From an uncultured Ruminococcus sp. (GTDB lineage: Bacteria > Bacillota > Clostridia > Oscillospirales > Acutalibacteraceae), in assembly GCA_900539465.1 (NCBI GenBank), contig UQCF01000006.1:79458-143457 (forward strand): a stretch of 64,000 bases of DNA. The letters run 5' to 3'. The notes beneath the pieces were generated by a model that saw only the letters and a list, made by a program, of their open reading frames with translations, made no database searches and was not told where the DNA came from. Below are positions 27,800 through 35,819 of the stretch, piece by piece (the stretch's first letter is position 1; every line of letters begins with the position of its first letter). The translations under genes and the position numbers were made by a program.

Positions 27800-28822
27800 A
27801 TGCCGAAACTCAGCGTTGTTGTACCGGTTTATAATATAAAAGAATTTCTGCCCGATTGTATAAACTCCGTTTTGTCGCAGTTCAACGGCAATACGGAGCT
27901 TCTTTTAATTGACGACGGCTCAACAGACGGCAGTGAAAAAATCTGCGATGAATTTTCATCAAATTATGAAAATATAAGAGTAATTCATAAAAAAAACGCA
28001 GGCGTTTCACAGGCAAGAAACACGGGTATAGAAGAAGCCGCAGGCGAATTTATCTGGTTTTTGGATGCGGACGATTTTCTTCTTGACGGCGCGGTAAAAG
28101 AAGTTTTTTCTCATTTTGATGAAAGCTCCGATTTTTACTGCTACAAAAATTATTCAGTGAGTGAAGACGGCAAAGATTATTTTAACTCATCTTTTGAATA
28201 TTCTTTTGTGGGTGAAGCGGACACACAGCAGATTTGTGTTCTTTTAAAAAATGCTTGCTCAAGCTGTATATTTCCCTATGTATGGCGTAATGTTTACAGA
28301 AAATCTTTTCTTATAAACAATAATATCAAATTTTTTAAAGGCTTAAATTACGGTGAAGATTCCATTTTCGGAGAAGAAGCTTTTTTAAAAGCAAAAAAGG
28401 TTATATTTTTTGATAAAAAAGTTATAGGCTATCGCCGCCGCGAGGGGAGTTTGAGCAAAAATAATACTTTTGACGATAAAAAAATAAAAGCAATAGAAAC
28501 ATATTGCTCTTTACGCGATGAAAAATATGAAACCCTGTGCAAGCATAAATATCCCGAATTTTATTTTGACGCAGGCAAACACACTCTTACAAATATTTAT
28601 ATGAACGCCTTTCTTTTAAAAATATATACGGGCGATGAAAAACATAAATATTCTATGATGAAAAAGGTAACAAAGCTGCCGATTATAAGGCAGGCTTTTA
28701 AAAGGTTTGATATAAATACCATCAAATCAAAAAGTCTTGACTGGCTCATGTTTTGGGCGGCAGAAAGAAAAATTTATCTTTTGGTTCACATAATAAGCAA
28801 ATACATAATCTTTAAAAAATAA
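27800..28822 (+). CDS. Family 2 glycosyltransferase
   Basis: This 340-aa GT-A enzyme has the family 2 start LSVVVPVYNIKEFLPDCINS, DDGSTDGSEKI and the metal-binding region WFLDADDF near residue 91. GEDSIFGEEAF supplies the likely catalytic ED. It is A/T-rich relative to neighbouring genes. It is last in the export operon and converges on remB; the hairpin between them has a U tract only for the minus transcript. It probably builds the glycan handled by the exporter. Confidence 0.92.
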   Translation: MPKLSVVVPVYNIKEFLPDCINSVLSQFNGNTELLLIDDGSTDGSEKICDEFSSNYENIRVIHKKNAGVSQARNTGIEEAAGEFIWFLDADDFLLDGAVKEVFSHFDESSDFYCYKNYSVSEDGKDYFNSSFEYSFVGEADTQQICVLLKNACSSCIFPYVWRNVYRKSFLINNNIKFFKGLNYGEDSIFGEEAFLKAKKVIFFDKKVIGYRRREGSLSKNNTFDDKKIKAIETYCSLRDEKYETLCKHKYPEFYFDAGKHTLTNIYMNAFLLKIYTGDEKHKYSMMKKVTKLPIIRQAFKRFDINTIKSKSLDWLMFWAAERKIYLLVHIISKYIIFKK

Positions 28823-28843
28823 GACTGTCTTAAATTGACAGTC
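28814..28843 (-). terminator. Terminator of the dnaX-to-remB operon
   Basis: GACTGTC (28823-28829) and GACAGTC (28837-28843) form a perfect 7-bp stem followed on the minus strand by TTATTTTTT. It abuts the remB stop. Confidence 0.75.
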
Positions 28844-29113
28844 TCATTCAAAACCCTTGTTGGTCTGTATTCTTTTTAATAATGTTTGAGTTGAAATGGG
28901 CGAGATATAAACCGTATCTTCGCCCGTTTCTTTATTTTTGCAAAGAATAAAAGATTTGGGCAAATCAAAGCTTACGTCCACTATTCTTTTATTTTTTTGC
29001 ATTGATGAGAGATAATCTCTTGTAATTTTAGACACGGTGGTATTATCCATGTCAAAAATGCCTATAATTTCATCTGTTGTTATAACAGTATTTTCACCCA
29101 AATGCAAAAACAT
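28844..29113 (-). CDS. remB: RemB-like extracellular matrix regulator (DUF370 family)
   Basis: This 89-aa protein matches Bacillus YaaB/RemB in length, position after recF and sequence character: MFLHLGENTVITTDEIIGIF at the start and KSFILCKNKETGEDTVYISP later. RemA/RemB proteins are small DNA-binding regulators of matrix genes. It lies 11 bp after recF and ends the operon. Confidence 0.8.
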   Translation of the reverse strand: MFLHLGENTVITTDEIIGIFDMDNTTVSKITRDYLSSMQKNKRIVDVSFDLPKSFILCKNKETGEDTVYISPISTQTLLKRIQTNKGFE

Positions 29114-29124
29114 AAAAGCCTCCG

Positions 29125-30222
29125 TTAAATTTCTTTAAGAGTGCCGCTCTCTATTTCAAAAGCTTTGCCGTAATTTATTTTTGATATGTGAGCTTTATCG
29201 CAGCACGTCACAAATACCTGCCAGTTTTGAAGATATTTTAAAAGGTCGTTCTGTCTTTTGCCGTCAAGCTCGCTCATAACATCATCAAGCAAAGCCACTG
29301 GCTGTTCGCCGGAAATTTCTCTTATTATAAATCCCTCGGCTATTTTTAAAGAGAGAGCACATGACCTCTGCTGACCCTGTGAGCCGTATATTCTCGCGCT
29401 TTTTTTATTAAGCTCTATTTCTATATCGTCTTTATGAGGGCCTGTCATAGTCATGCATCTGAAAATATCTCTTTTTCTGTTTTTTAAAAGAGAATCATAT
29501 AAAATTTGCGACCATTCTTCGCTTGTCTGCCCCTCTTCTTTAACGCTGTTTAAATAGCTGAATTCAAAATTTTCTCTGCCGCCCGAAATTCCGGCATAAA
29601 TATCGGCAGTATATTGTTTCAGCTTTTCTATATAATCAAGCCTGTATTTTATAATTCTACCGCCGTATCTTGCAACAGATTCATCAAATGCAAATAAAAA
29701 ATCTTCTTTTGTCTCACCGTCGTTTATCTTTTTTAAAAGTGCATTTCTCTGCATAACGGCTTTGTTATAGTTAGAGAGCACCGCCGCGTAGTTGGGTTTT
29801 AAAAGACTTATCGCAATATCTATAAATTTTCTTTTTTCACTCGGTCCGTCTTTTATAACAGACAAAAAAGACGGTGAAAAAACAACTGCCTGAAATTCAC
29901 CCAAAAGACGTCTGTGAGAGTCTTTTTTAATTTCGTTGATATAGACTTCTTTTTTTTCGCCGATTTCAAGTTTAACATTTTGTTCTCTGCCGAAAGCAAA
30001 AAAATCCATATTTATTTCGGAGCTTTTTTCATCATCTTTTATCAGTACGGCATTTTTACGGGTTCTGAAGCTGTTACAGCCCGTAAAAAGCCATATGCTC
30101 TCTATAATATTTGTTTTGCCCTGCCCGTTTTCGCCGTAAATGACGTTTATATCTTCACAGGGAGAAAAACTTATTTCTTTTATATTTCTGAAATTTTTGA
30201 TGTTGTGGTCTATAATTTTCAT
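29125..30222 (-). CDS. recF: DNA replication and repair protein RecF
   Basis: This 365-aa SMC-like ATPase loads RecA at gaps with RecO/RecR. Walker A is IYGENGQGKTNIIESIWL near residue 30, the signature is YGSQGQQRSCALSLKIAE and Walker B is PVALLDDVMSELD. It overlaps yaaA by 4 bp. dnaN-yaaA-recF is the canonical origin order. Confidence 0.97.
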   Translation of the reverse strand: MKIIDHNIKNFRNIKEISFSPCEDINVIYGENGQGKTNIIESIWLFTGCNSFRTRKNAVLIKDDEKSSEINMDFFAFGREQNVKLEIGEKKEVYINEIKKDSHRRLLGEFQAVVFSPSFLSVIKDGPSEKRKFIDIAISLLKPNYAAVLSNYNKAVMQRNALLKKINDGETKEDFLFAFDESVARYGGRIIKYRLDYIEKLKQYTADIYAGISGGRENFEFSYLNSVKEEGQTSEEWSQILYDSLLKNRKRDIFRCMTMTGPHKDDIEIELNKKSARIYGSQGQQRSCALSLKIAEGFIIREISGEQPVALLDDVMSELDGKRQNDLLKYLQNWQVFVTCCDKAHISKINYGKAFEIESGTLKEI

Positions 30223-30470
30223 ATCAGACGAAAGATCCTGTTATCAAACTCTACCTCATCGCCGGTGTGAAGCTTTTTTCCTCTTTGCGTACACACCTCG
30301 TTATTAACCTTAACTTCGCCCTCTTGAATAACTATTTTTGCATGGCCGCCCGTTTGCACGGCGTCGCAAAGCTTCAAGAATGAGTCAAGCTTAATAAACT
30401 CTCCGTCAACCTTTTTTTCTGTGACGGGCTTTTCTTTTATTTTAAGTTTAAAATTTGCTTTTTTAATCAT
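30219..30470 (-). CDS. yaaA: S4-domain RNA-binding protein YaaA
   Basis: This 83-aa S4 domain protein has LDSFLKLCDAVQTGGHAKI and GEVKVNNEVCTQRGKKL, the alpha-L motif of the family. It sits between dnaN (8-bp overlap) and recF (4-bp overlap), as in Bacillus. A role in ribosome assembly is suggested for the family but not shown here. Confidence 0.92.
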   Translation of the reverse strand: MIKKANFKLKIKEKPVTEKKVDGEFIKLDSFLKLCDAVQTGGHAKIVIQEGEVKVNNEVCTQRGKKLHTGDEVEFDNRIFRLI

Positions 30471-31578
30471 TTTTCTTTAACCTCACCGGTAATACAAGGA
30501 AGATAAAATCGTCACCCTCCGGCGGCAAAATAAGTATGGGCGAAACCGCGCCGTTAAGCTCTATTCTGACCATGTCGGTGTTGCAGGCTCTGAGCGCGTC
30601 CAGCAAATATCTGTTATTAAAGCCTATTTCAACCTTGTTGCCCTCTATTTGAGCGTCTATTCTGTCATTTGCAGTGCCGAGTGCCGTAACGCTGTGTACC
30701 TTAACTGAATCGTCTTCAAATACGCAGCTTACAAGGCTCTTTGTTTTGTCGGTTATTATAAGGGAAGTTCTTTCAACGCTGTCTATAAACTTTCTTGTGT
30801 CTATTTTAACCGTGGTAGAGGCAGTAACGGGTATAGCCGCCTTATAATTTAAAAATTCACCCTCTAAAAGACGTGAAATAATGCTGTAACCGCCTGTTTC
30901 AAACAAAATATGTCGCTTGCCCACACCGAGAGATATGTAATCTTCTTTTTCTTCCGATACGGCAAGCTTCACGACCTCTGAAAGAGTTTTTGACGGAACT
31001 ATAAATGTGATGTCGTCGCCGTTATAGTCAATTTTTTCTTTTCTTATTGCCATTCTGAAGCCGTCAACGGCAACAAGCTTTATTTCGCCCTTGGTGAGCT
31101 CAAATTTAATGCCCGTATAAACTACTTTGGAATCTGTTGTTGCAACCGCAAATATCGTTTGATGCACCATATCTTTTAAAAGATTTTGGCTTATCACTAT
31201 CGGAAATCCGCCCTTAACCGTAGGGAGCTCGGGATATTCGTCTGCCGATATACCCATTATTTCATATTTAATGTCTCCGCTTCTGATAACGGCAAGGTTT
31301 CTCTCGTCGGATTCTACTTTAATAGTGCTGTTTGGTATTCTTCTGAGAATTTCACAAAGAACCCTTGCATTTAAAATAATAGAACCCTGTTCCTCTATAT
31401 TTGCATTGACGGAGGTTGTTATTCCTATTTCCAAATCATAACCTGTGAGGATGAGCTCATTGCCTAAGGCTTTGATAAAAACTCCCTCAACGGCAGGTAT
31501 AGATGTTTTGGTAGAAACTGCTCTTTGAACATTTTGACAAGCAAGAGAAAAAGCAGCAGTGTCACACTGGAATTTCAT
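30463..31578 (-). CDS. dnaN: DNA polymerase III beta sliding clamp
   Basis: This 371-aa clamp has three homologous domains. It starts MKFQCDTAAFSLACQNVQRA, contains VDGFRMAIRKEKI, and ends with LPPEGDDFIFLVLPVRL. The start at 31578 has GGAGGAG upstream (TCCTCC at 31585-31590 on +). The usual upstream gene dnaA is absent; recR and the predicted origin unwinding region lie there instead. Confidence 0.97.
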   Translation of the reverse strand: MKFQCDTAAFSLACQNVQRAVSTKTSIPAVEGVFIKALGNELILTGYDLEIGITTSVNANIEEQGSIILNARVLCEILRRIPNSTIKVESDERNLAVIRSGDIKYEIMGISADEYPELPTVKGGFPIVISQNLLKDMVHQTIFAVATTDSKVVYTGIKFELTKGEIKLVAVDGFRMAIRKEKIDYNGDDITFIVPSKTLSEVVKLAVSEEKEDYISLGVGKRHILFETGGYSIISRLLEGEFLNYKAAIPVTASTTVKIDTRKFIDSVERTSLIITDKTKSLVSCVFEDDSVKVHSVTALGTANDRIDAQIEGNKVEIGFNNRYLLDALRACNTDMVRIELNGAVSPILILPPEGDDFIFLVLPVRLKKND

Positions 31579-31594
31579 AAAAATCTCCTCCGAT

Positions 31595-31803
31595 TCCGTA
31601 ATTATATATTATATATTTTTAGTAGTAGTAGTAGGGGATGTAGAAAATGTTTAAAACTCCCGAACGCAAGCAGTATCAAGAAATTTTCTCAAAATTTGAG
31701 GTGCAAACCGCTGTCAAAAAATTCTTGAAAATTCTGACAGATATTTGACAATGTCAAAACTGTGCAAACCTGTCAGTCAATTGTCAAAAAAAGTGTGCAA
31801 AAC
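31595..31803 (-). other. oriC: Predicted oriC unwinding region (DnaA boxes, DnaA-trio, AT-rich element)
   Basis: Read on the minus strand: DnaA-box TTTTGCACA (31794-31802, fits TTWTNCACA), GTTTGCACA (31761-31769, one mismatch) and TTTTCTACA (31639-31647, one mismatch). A C4 tract (31634-31637) follows, then five CTA triplets (31620-31634, TAG on +), then an all-A/T stretch (31600-31619). This order of box, GC cluster, DnaA-trio and AT-rich DUE matches the Bacillus basal unwinding system next to dnaN. A perfect palindrome, TTTGACAATGTCAAA, lies at 31745-31759. Location and order agree with gene polarity on either side. Confidence 0.72.
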
Positions 31804-32403
31804 TCAAAGCTCGCTTCTGCCCTCTATTGCTCTTGTGAGAGTGATCTCATCCGCATATTCAAGGTCTGCCCCAACGGGAACACCGTAAGCAAGGCGCGTA
31901 ACCTTAAGACCCATAGGCTTTATAAGTCGGGATATATACATGGCGGTGGCTTCACCCTCAACCGTGGGATTGGTCGCCATAATAATCTCTTTAATGTCGG
32001 GGTCCGAAAGGCGCGATAAAAGCTGTTTAACGGTTATATCATCGGGACCTATGTTATTCATGGGTGATATTGCACCGTGAAGAACATGATAAAGCCCGTT
32101 ATATTCTCTTGTTCTTTCAAAAGCTATAACGTCTTTTGGATTTTCTACAACGCAAATAACAGAGCGGTCTCTTTTATCGTCGCTGCAAACGGCACATTTT
32201 TCACCGTCTGTTAAATCACAGCAAATACTGCATCTGTGAATTTTTTGGTGAGCGTTGTTAATTGTGTCGGTAAAATATTTTATCTGTGCGTCGTTCATAT
32301 CAAGAATATGAAAAGCTAATTTTTGCGCGCTTTTACTGCCTATGCCGGGCAAGCGTTCAAAAAGCTCAATAAGTCTTGAAAGAGGCGCGGCAGAACCCGC
32401 CAT
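31804..32403 (-). CDS. recR: Recombination mediator RecR
   Basis: This 199-aa protein has an HhH motif (RLPGIGSKSAQKLAFHIL), a C4 zinc finger (CSICCDLTDGEKCAVC, residues 56-71), and a Toprim region (ICVVENPKDVIAFERT and ATNPTVEGEATAMYISRL). With RecF it loads RecA. It overlaps ybaB by 1 bp. Its stop is directly followed by the first DnaA box. Confidence 0.97.
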   Translation of the reverse strand: MAGSAAPLSRLIELFERLPGIGSKSAQKLAFHILDMNDAQIKYFTDTINNAHQKIHRCSICCDLTDGEKCAVCSDDKRDRSVICVVENPKDVIAFERTREYNGLYHVLHGAISPMNNIGPDDITVKQLLSRLSDPDIKEIIMATNPTVEGEATAMYISRLIKPMGLKVTRLAYGVPVGADLEYADEITLTRAIEGRSEL

Positions 32404-32738
32404 TAAAACAGACCGGGAATAGAAAGTCCGCCTTTTGCTTTTTCAATTCCCTGCTCCATAGCGTCGTTAGCCTTTTTAATGCTCTCGTTAAGGGCGGCAA
32501 TCAAAAGGTCTTCAAGCATTTCAATTTCGTCGGGGTCAACAATATCGGGCTCCATTTTTATAGAGAGAACCTCGTGAGAGCCGTTGACCGTAACCTCAAC
32601 CGCTCCGCCGCCGGCAGAAGAAGTAAATTCGCTGTTTTCAACTTCTTCCTGAACGTTTTTCATATCCTCCTGCATCTGCTGGATTCTTTTCATCATGTTG
32701 CCCTGATTGTTGGGCATACCTGAAATTCTTGCTTTCAT
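32403..32738 (-). CDS. ybaB: YbaB/EbfC family nucleoid-associated protein
   Basis: This 111-aa protein has a family-typical Met/Gln-rich start (NMMKRIQQMQEDMKNVQEEV) and the core VEVTVNGSHEVLSIKMEPD. It is a small dimeric DNA-binding protein, conserved between dnaX and recR in most bacteria, as here. It lies 19 bp after dnaX. Confidence 0.95.
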   Translation of the reverse strand: MKARISGMPNNQGNMMKRIQQMQEDMKNVQEEVENSEFTSSAGGGAVEVTVNGSHEVLSIKMEPDIVDPDEIEMLEDLLIAALNESIKKANDAMEQGIEKAKGGLSIPGLF

Positions 32739-32757
32739 ATGTCAGCACCCTTTCGGT

Positions 32758-34341
32758 TTATTTTAAGTTATCTATTTTTTTTGCAAGGTCCTTTAAAGGG
32801 TCTTGCTTTGAGGCATTATTATCTTTTTTTCGGTAAATGCCGAGCCTGAATTTTTTGCCGGTCACTTTAATAACTGCGTCTTTGAGCGCGTTGAGGTGAA
32901 GCGGAGCTTTTATAAACTGCGGAAAAGTGGGGTTATCGCACTTTATCAAAATATGCTCGCCTCTTATAAATGCGGACGAACCCGAGAGTATGCCCGTCAG
33001 AGGAACATCGGTTTTTTTGACCTCGTTAATAACGTCGCCCCACTGTGAAAAAGGAGTGTCTTCACCAATAATCTGCGTATTTTCGTCCTGGGCGGAACGT
33101 ACCGCAGGAGGGGGAGGAGGTATAACCTCTTCTTCTCTCTTTTCTTCATTTTTAACGTAATTTTTTAAAGGCTCTGCCTTGGCGGCAATTTTTACCCCGT
33201 TCTTTAAAGCTTCTTCGATTTTTTCTATTCTTAATATAACAGAGCTGTTGTTGCCCGATAATTCGGGGGAGCAAAGCTTCACCGCCGTCATCTCTGTTTC
33301 TATCCGTTTATTTATGCTGTTTTTGATTGCAACAAGGGCAGATTCGGTAACAGACAAATAATAAAGAATATCCTGAAGCTTAATTTCTTCTGCCTGTTTT
33401 TTATAAAGAGCCATGTCACTCTCAACACAAATTATGAGAGAATAAGGGTCTTTGACGGTTTTGACTATCATCAGGTTTCTGAAATGATTTAAAAGCTCCG
33501 AACAAAGCCTTTCCATATCGCATGAGCGGTTGTGGAGCTCGTTAATCAAAGAAAGAGCCGCCGCCGTGTCTTTATTTTTAATCGCGTCAACAAGCTTAAA
33601 AAGGTATTCTTTCTCGGCAAGTCCCGCCGCGCTTCCGACCGATTCCGCCGTCACTCTTTCGCCTGTGCCGGAGCATCTGTCAAGCAAAGAGAGCGCGTCA
33701 CGAAGCGCACCGTCGGCAATTCTTGCAATAAGGAGGGCCGCGTCGTCATCAATTTCTATATTCTCATGTTCGGCAACGTATTTTACTCTTTTTGCAATGT
33801 CCTCCGGTGAAATTCTGTGAAAATCAAACCTTTGGCAGCGCGAAAGAATTGTTGCCGGAATTTTATGAACCTCGGTTGTGGCGAGTATAAATTTAACATG
33901 CTCCGGAGGCTCTTCAAGCGTTTTTAAAAGTGCGTTGAATGCGCCTGTTGAGAGCATGTGAACCTCGTCTATGATGTATACCCTGTATTTGGCGTTGACG
34001 GGGGTAAAATTGGAGTTGTCGATTATATCTCTTATATTGTCAACACCGTTGTTGCTTGCCGCGTCAAGCTCCACAACGTCAAGAATCGTGCCGTCATCAA
34101 TACCGCGGCAGATTTCACACTCGTTGCAGGGGCTGCCGTTCACAGGGTGCAGGCAGTTGACTGCTTTTGCAAAAATTTTTGCGCAGGTGGTCTTGCCCGT
34201 GCCTCGTGAGCCGGTGAACAAATAGGCGTGCGAAACCTTGCCGGACATTATCTCGTTTGCAAGGGTAGAGGTTATATGCTCCTGACCCGAAACGTCCGAA
34301 AAAGTGCGCGGTCTCCACTTTCTGTAAAGCACCTGATACAA
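32758..34341 (-). CDS. dnaX: DNA polymerase III subunit gamma/tau
   Basis: This clamp-loader ATPase has Walker A LFTGSRGTGKTTCAKIFAKA, a zinc module of four Cys (NCLHPVNGSPCNECEIC), DEVHMLS and the sensor region FILATTEVHKIPATILSRCQ. A proline-rich linker and a tau-like tail follow. The most credible start is TTG at 34341, giving MYQVLYRKWRPRTF as in homologues with AGGATGA upstream (527 aa). ATG at 34350 is an alternative. A longer in-frame extension to 34617 would run through the SRP RNA and is not real. Confidence 0.93.
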   Translation of the reverse strand: MYQVLYRKWRPRTFSDVSGQEHITSTLANEIMSGKVSHAYLFTGSRGTGKTTCAKIFAKAVNCLHPVNGSPCNECEICRGIDDGTILDVVELDAASNNGVDNIRDIIDNSNFTPVNAKYRVYIIDEVHMLSTGAFNALLKTLEEPPEHVKFILATTEVHKIPATILSRCQRFDFHRISPEDIAKRVKYVAEHENIEIDDDAALLIARIADGALRDALSLLDRCSGTGERVTAESVGSAAGLAEKEYLFKLVDAIKNKDTAAALSLINELHNRSCDMERLCSELLNHFRNLMIVKTVKDPYSLIICVESDMALYKKQAEEIKLQDILYYLSVTESALVAIKNSINKRIETEMTAVKLCSPELSGNNSSVILRIEKIEEALKNGVKIAAKAEPLKNYVKNEEKREEEVIPPPPPAVRSAQDENTQIIGEDTPFSQWGDVINEVKKTDVPLTGILSGSSAFIRGEHILIKCDNPTFPQFIKAPLHLNALKDAVIKVTGKKFRLGIYRKKDNNASKQDPLKDLAKKIDNLK

Positions 34342-34383
34342 AAAAATCATCCTATACATAAAAAATGAGGGAGCATTACCTTT

Positions 34384-34503
34384 ATCATATGGCATGCAGG
34401 CGGACTGTGGCGCACAGTGCTGACCGCTTAATGCTGCTCGGTTCCCCGCCTGACATGGTTCACGGCGCTCCATCGCACAGGACCTACACGCCACATGATA
34501 AAA
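34384..34503 (-). ncRNA. ffs: Signal recognition particle RNA, small bacterial type
   Basis: The minus strand carries the domain IV core ATGTCAGGCG, a GGAA tetraloop closed by CGG/CCG, and GAGCAGCATTAAGC. The two ends are complementary (TTTATCAT with ATGATAAA; GTGGCGTG with CATGCCAT). It binds Ffh. Its place directly upstream of dnaX-ybaB-recR is conserved in Firmicutes. The short form lacks an Alu domain. The exact ends are estimates. Confidence 0.92.
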
Positions 34504-34530
34504 ATAACGCTCCACACGTATTACTAAACA

Positions 34531-34559
34531 ATTATAATATATATAAGAAATTTTATCAA
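34531..34559 (-). promoter_or_regulatory. Promoter of SRP RNA and the dnaX operon
   Basis: Minus strand: TTGATA (34554-34559), 17-bp spacer, TATAAT (34531-34536). Transcription should start about 20 bp before the SRP RNA. Confidence 0.82.
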
Positions 34560-34578
34560 GTATAAAATTAAATATTTT

Positions 34579-34617
34579 TAAAAATAAATGCGACTGCGCT
34601 AAATTCGACAGCCGCAT
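34579..34617 (-). terminator. Terminator of spoVT
   Basis: ATGCGACTG (34588-34596) pairs with CAGCCGCAT (34609-34617), with one mismatch. It is followed on the minus strand by TTTATTTTT, 10 bp after the spoVT stop. Confidence 0.75.
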
Positions 34618-34627
34618 ATCTTTTTTA

Positions 34628-35161
34628 TTATTCCTCCATTTGTCTGCCCAAAAAAGACGAGGCGACCTGTGCGAGTTTTAAATCCGTCTGCGAGGGCTGA
34701 ATACCCTCTGCCGAAAGAAAGACGACCGCACCCAGCACGTCGCCGCTGCTTATAATCGGCACGGCAACCGCCGCATTGTGGTTTATGCCCTCAATGGGTG
34801 TGAGCTTTTCGCCCTGGGTTCTGATAAAAGACTGCCTGTCCTCCATGAGCTGCTCAAGCTCTTTGCTTATTCTTCTGTCGCAAAATTCTCTTTTTGAAGC
34901 ACCCGAAACAGAAATGGCTCTGTCTCTGTCGCAGATTATAACGGGCATGGTAACGCTGCGATAAAGCACGTCGGCATATTGATCCGTGGTGTCGGTCAGC
35001 TCACCCACGGGCGAATATTTTTTAAAAATCACGCCGCCCTGAGTGTCTGTGAATATTTCAAGCGGCGCGCCCTCTTTGATGTGCATGGTGCGCCTTATCT
35101 CTTTCGGAATGACTACTCTGCCGAGATCGTCTATTCTTCTGACGATGCCTGTGGCTTTCAT
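34628..35161 (-). CDS. spoVT: Stage V sporulation protein T (AbrB-type regulator)
   Basis: This 177-aa regulator has an N-terminal swapped-hairpin AbrB domain (TGIVRRIDDLGRVVIPKEIR, residues 4-23) and a C-terminal GAF-like domain (about 60-175, NHNAAVAVPIISSGDVLGAV). SpoVT modulates sigma-G genes in the forespore, so its presence indicates a spore former. It is separated from dnaX by its own terminator and the SRP promoter. I saw no convincing sigma-G promoter. Confidence 0.94.
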   Translation of the reverse strand: MKATGIVRRIDDLGRVVIPKEIRRTMHIKEGAPLEIFTDTQGGVIFKKYSPVGELTDTTDQYADVLYRSVTMPVIICDRDRAISVSGASKREFCDRRISKELEQLMEDRQSFIRTQGEKLTPIEGINHNAAVAVPIISSGDVLGAVVFLSAEGIQPSQTDLKLAQVASSFLGRQMEE

Positions 35162-35283
35162 AAATTAAAAACTCCCTTTTAATGATTTTGTATGTATTGT
35201 TTGCAAAGCTTGGGAGTTTATGCGCGGACGATTGAAACGGAACGGCATTTATGTTAAAATTATATATCGGGGGGAATTTGAAG

Positions 35284-35772
35284 ATGAAAGAAGCCGAAAT
35301 GCGTATTATAAATCCCGTTAAAAACCGTCTGCCCGGCGGCAGATTTTTTAAAAATATAATAAGTGACGCAAAAATTCTTTATAAAAATCCAAACAAAATA
35401 AATCTATGCGTTTTTGCTTCATCCTTAAAAGCATATTTTATAATTTTTGATAAGAAAAAAATAAAAATCAAAAACAATAAAGATATTCCGCGTTTTTTAT
35501 ATCATGCCACATACGAAAAAAATTATGACAGCATAATGCAAAACGGCATTGTAAGCGAGAATTATGTCTATTTATCCGACGATTGCAGAACGGCAAAAGA
35601 CGTTCTCGACGGCAAATTAAATCACATCAAAATCACGGCAGATACCGAAATACTTAAAAATTTAGGCATAGACGTTTATAAAATCAACCGATTTAACGAG
35701 TATGTCACGGCAGAAGTTCCTCCGCAGGCAATAATAAAATGCGAAAATTTTGTTGACAGACAGACCCAATAA
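35284..35772 (+). CDS. KptA/Tpt1-like ADP-ribosyltransferase-fold protein
   Basis: This 162-aa protein's C-terminal half resembles the ART core of tRNA 2'-phosphotransferase. It shows FLYHATYEKNYDSIMQNGI (family form is HGT plus a helix), VYLSDD with a following Ala/Val helix, and ITADTEILKNLGIDVYKI then YVTAEVPPQAI at the end. The usual N-terminal winged-helix domain is replaced by about 70 residues I cannot place. The R-H-x-R catalytic set is not all evident. The start at 35284 has GGGGGGA upstream. It could repair RNA ends, modify a target with ADP-ribose, or act as a toxin. The sequence is A/T-rich. Confidence 0.55.
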   Translation: MKEAEMRIINPVKNRLPGGRFFKNIISDAKILYKNPNKINLCVFASSLKAYFIIFDKKKIKIKNNKDIPRFLYHATYEKNYDSIMQNGIVSENYVYLSDDCRTAKDVLDGKLNHIKITADTEILKNLGIDVYKINRFNEYVTAEVPPQAIIKCENFVDRQTQ

Positions 35773-35781
35773 GTTTAATAT
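35753..35781 (+). promoter_or_regulatory. Promoter of proS
   Basis: TTGACA (35753-35758), 17-bp spacer, TAATAT (35776-35781). The -35 box lies inside the last codons of the preceding gene. Confidence 0.75.
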
Positions 35782-35819
35782 ATACTTTGTATGTAATAAA
35801 AGTTATAGGAGTAATAAAA

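Noticed and set aside
31620..31634. TAG triplets as a plain microsatellite or CRISPR-like repeat
   Set aside because: Only five triplets, and their order relative to DnaA boxes, GC tract and AT-rich stretch fits a DnaA-trio; no spacers exist.
31525..31728. Plus-strand frame across the dnaN start and origin region
   Set aside because: No ribosome site, and it overlaps dnaN and the predicted unwinding element.
34365..34617. N-terminal extension of dnaX and an overlapping plus-strand frame
   Set aside because: Both coincide with the SRP RNA, which explains the sequence constraint.
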